A model generated the notes under the pieces. It worked only from the letters and a program-made list of their open reading frames with translations, did no database searches and was not told where the DNA came from. 64,000 bases of DNA from Avidesulfovibrio sp964369685 (GTDB lineage Bacteria; Desulfobacterota; Desulfovibrionia; Desulfovibrionales; Desulfovibrionaceae): positions 1-64,000 of the forward strand of contig CAYJFB010000013.1 in the NCBI GenBank assembly GCA_964369685.1, written 5' to 3'. This document shows positions 62,492 through 64,000 of this stretch, in pieces (the stretch's first letter is position 1; every line of letters starts with the position of its first letter). Position numbers and translations under genes: made by a program.

Positions 62492-62845
62492 ATGCGTGTT
62501 AAGAGAGGTATGACTGCACACCGCCGTCATAAAAAATATTTGGAAATGGCCAAAGGCTACCGCGGTGGCCGCAGTCGTTTATATCGTACCGCTCGGGTTG
62601 CTGTCGAACACGCCCTTGCCAACGCCTTTGTCGGACGCAAACAGCGCAAACGTCAATTCCGTCGTTTGTGGATCTTGCGTATCAATGCAGGAGCCCGCAA
62701 CAATGGCTTGTCGTATTCAAAGCTGATTTGTGGTTTGACTCGTGCAGGCATTGCCCTTGATCGTAAAATTTTGGCTGACCTTGCCGTGTATCATAAAGAC
62801 GATTTTGCACAAATCGTTGAACTGGCTAAATCGAAGCTGCAATAA
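62492..62845 (+). CDS. rplT: 50S ribosomal protein L20
   Basis: The 117-residue product is a full L20: RVKRGMTAHRRHKKYLEMAKGYRGGRSRLYRTARVAVEHALANAFVGRKQRKRQFRRLWI, then ARNNGLSYSKLICGL. It binds 23S rRNA early in assembly and represses its own operon in many bacteria. AAGGAG lies 7 bases before the ATG. A terminator follows. Confidence 0.97.
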   Translation: MRVKRGMTAHRRHKKYLEMAKGYRGGRSRLYRTARVAVEHALANAFVGRKQRKRQFRRLWILRINAGARNNGLSYSKLICGLTRAGIALDRKILADLAVYHKDDFAQIVELAKSKLQ

Positions 62846-62864
62846 ATTTGAGTTCATTGTCTTG

Positions 62865-62904
62865 TGGAGTTCCGATGCGTTTTGTATGGGAACTCCATCT
62901 TTTT
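62865..62904 (+). terminator. Rho-independent terminator after rplT
   Basis: TGGAGTTCC (62865-62873) pairs with GGAACTCCA (62889-62897) followed by TCTTTTT. It separates rpmI-rplT from pheS, which must have its own promoter or read-through. Confidence 0.85.
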
Positions 62905-63046
62905 ACATACAGCATTGTTTTTCTTCTGTGTATCTTTTTGTAATACAGAAGAGTGTTCTTTTTGAAACTTCAGGGGTGTTTATACAATAGGGCTGCACTC
63001 CGTGTGTGACGGTGCTGTCAACGTTTGCCATAGCAAAGGGTCAACC

Positions 63047-64000
63047 ATGGACCTCTTGAACGAACTTGAAAGCCTGGTGTCGGAACTTGAAAAAGGTCTG
63101 ACTCAGGCTTCTGCTTTACATGATCTTGAAGCGTTACGCGTGGACTTTTTGGGACGAAAAGGACGTGTCGCACGCATCATGGCGCGTTTGCCTGAATTGG
63201 CACCCGAAGAACGTCCAAAACTCGGACAAACAGCCAACAAAGTAAAAGAACAACTCACAAATCTTTTTGAAACACGAAAAAACACCCTCGAACAAGCCAA
63301 AGAAAACGCTTGGCTTGAGCGGTTTGACGCAGGTTTGTCCGGCAATCGACCGTGGTGCGGCTCTTTGCATGTCGTGACACAGGTGATGGAAGAAATTTGT
63401 GCGGTATTTCGTACCATGGGCTACGACATCGTTTCCGGCCCTGAAGTCGAAACAGATTTTTATAATTTCGAAGCGTTGAATATCCCTCCCGATCACCCTG
63501 CTCGTGACATGCAAGACACGTTGTATGTTTCTGAAAACGTGTTGTTGCGTACCCACACATCACCGTTGCAAGCGCGCACCATGTTGGCACAAAAACCGCC
63601 TGTGGCGGTTGTGGCTCCCGGGCGTGTTTATCGCCGTGATTCCGATTTGACACACACTCCGATGTTTCATCAGGTCGAAGGTCTTTTGGTAGATAAACAT
63701 GTCTCCATGACGGATCTGCGCGGCACGTTAACGGCGTTCACGCGTTCGGTTTTTGGTGCAAACACGAATGTGCGTTTTCGTCCAAGCTTTTTTCCTTTTA
63801 CCGAACCCAGCGCAGAAGTGGATATTTCCTGTTGCATGTGCGGCGGCAAAGGCCGTCTTGACGGGCAAACGTGTCGCGTTTGCAAGGGCACGGGCTGGCT
63901 GGAAATTTTGGGCTGTGGTATGGTTGATCCCAACGTCTATACGGCGGTTGGTTATGATCCGAATGAGGTCAGCGGCTTTGCTTTTGGTCTCGGTGTTGAG
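63047..64000 (+). CDS. pheS: Phenylalanyl-tRNA synthetase alpha subunit (3' end outside window)
   Basis: The frame from ATG 63047 is open to the window end (318 residues), so it is partial. It has the N-terminal coiled coil (DLLNELESLVSELEKGL), class II motif 1-2 landmarks MGYDIVSGPEVETDFYNFEALNIPPDHPARDMQDT and RVYRRDSDLTHTPMFHQVEGL, and RFRPSFFPFTEPSAEVDI. After that a CxxC-type insertion (C-C-M-C-G-G ... C-R-V-C) precedes GWLEILGCGMVDPNV, as in other Desulfovibrionaceae. It charges tRNA-Phe with PheT. AAAGGG precedes the ATG. Confidence 0.95.
   Translation, partial: MDLLNELESLVSELEKGLTQASALHDLEALRVDFLGRKGRVARIMARLPELAPEERPKLGQTANKVKEQLTNLFETRKNTLEQAKENAWLERFDAGLSGNRPWCGSLHVVTQVMEEICAVFRTMGYDIVSGPEVETDFYNFEALNIPPDHPARDMQDTLYVSENVLLRTHTSPLQARTMLAQKPPVAVVAPGRVYRRDSDLTHTPMFHQVEGLLVDKHVSMTDLRGTLTAFTRSVFGANTNVRFRPSFFPFTEPSAEVDISCCMCGGKGRLDGQTCRVCKGTGWLEILGCGMVDPNVYTAVGYDPNEVSGFAFGLGVE

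Noticed and set aside
62905..63046. T-box or phenylalanine attenuator before pheS
   Set aside because: No T-box sequence or Phe-rich leader peptide is visible; only a small stem near 62930-62955.
1..64000. CRISPR arrays, insertion sequences, phage or integron features
   Set aside because: I found no evenly spaced direct repeats, transposase, integrase, recombinase or phage structural motifs on either strand.

Overview
The window comes from a mid-GC (roughly mid-40s %, judged by eye) anaerobic member of the Desulfovibrionaceae (Desulfobacterota). The main evidence is a dissimilatory sulfite reductase operon in which dsrB and dsrD form one reading frame. That fusion is known from the taurine-respiring gut bacterium Bilophila wadsworthia, so a Bilophila/Lawsonia/Taurinivorans-type relative is the best guess. 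A siroheme decarboxylase subunit, DapL, an ftsH-folP-cdaA run, a TRAP-TAXI transporter and a cobamide-remodelling CbiR-like protein all fit that family. I see no IS element, prophage, CRISPR array or rRNA. The window reads as chromosomal core with a few accessory patches.

Layout. 1-3.5 kb: 3' end of a surface protein gene, then dsrA and dsrBD. 3.6-9.8 kb (minus): dksA, ompH/skp-like, an Hsp70-VWA fusion, secG, tpiA, a CbiR-like gene. 9.9 kb: tRNA-Leu(UAG). 10.1-12.8 kb (minus): sugar-phosphate-isomerase-like gene, NAD-dependent epimerase, membrane glycosyltransferase. 13-18.3 kb (minus): moeA, cdaA, folP, ftsH. 18.8-22 kb: a small acidic surface protein with a T1SS-adhesin-like tail and an orphan histidine kinase. 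22-29 kb: radical SAM protein, TauE/SafE exporter, TRAP-TAXI operon. 29-41 kb (plus): DUF3298-like protein, proS, a glycosyltransferase/FAD oxidoreductase/GtrA group, mntP, dapF, dapL, a chemoreceptor ending in an H-NOX domain, azlCD. 41-47.6 kb: zapB-like, zapA, 6S RNA, rny, hisD, purC, fabI, ahbA-like. 47.8-55.6 kb: dynamin-like GTPase, PAS-GGDEF-GAF cyclase, Cache-type chemoreceptor. 55.8-61.7 kb: nadD-proA, ychJ and the feo iron locus. 61.7-64 kb: rpmI, rplT and the 5' part of pheS.

How it fits together. The respiratory core is sulfite reduction (DsrAB plus DsrD). It is supported by siroheme/heme biosynthesis (AhbA-like), iron uptake (FeoAB with Fur-like boxes) and a TauE-family anion exporter. 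Gas/redox and nutrient sensing are represented by two chemoreceptors, one with a canonical H-NOX heme motif, and by a diguanylate cyclase with an inhibitory site. Two separated glycosyltransferase-containing groups (10-13 kb and 31.8-34.3 kb) look like parts of one surface-glycan or lipid-modification pathway.

The most unusual items are the MCP-H-NOX architecture, the Hsp70-VWA fusion, the small T1SS-tail protein behind a near-perfect AT-rich dyad, a possible structured leader before dapL, and a recurring G-run/C-run hairpin just after gene 3' ends. None of these amounts to a clear new multi-gene defence or mobile system. Starts were chosen from Shine-Dalgarno spacing and family length; at least four genes (dksA, secG, folP, ftsH) appear to start with TTG.
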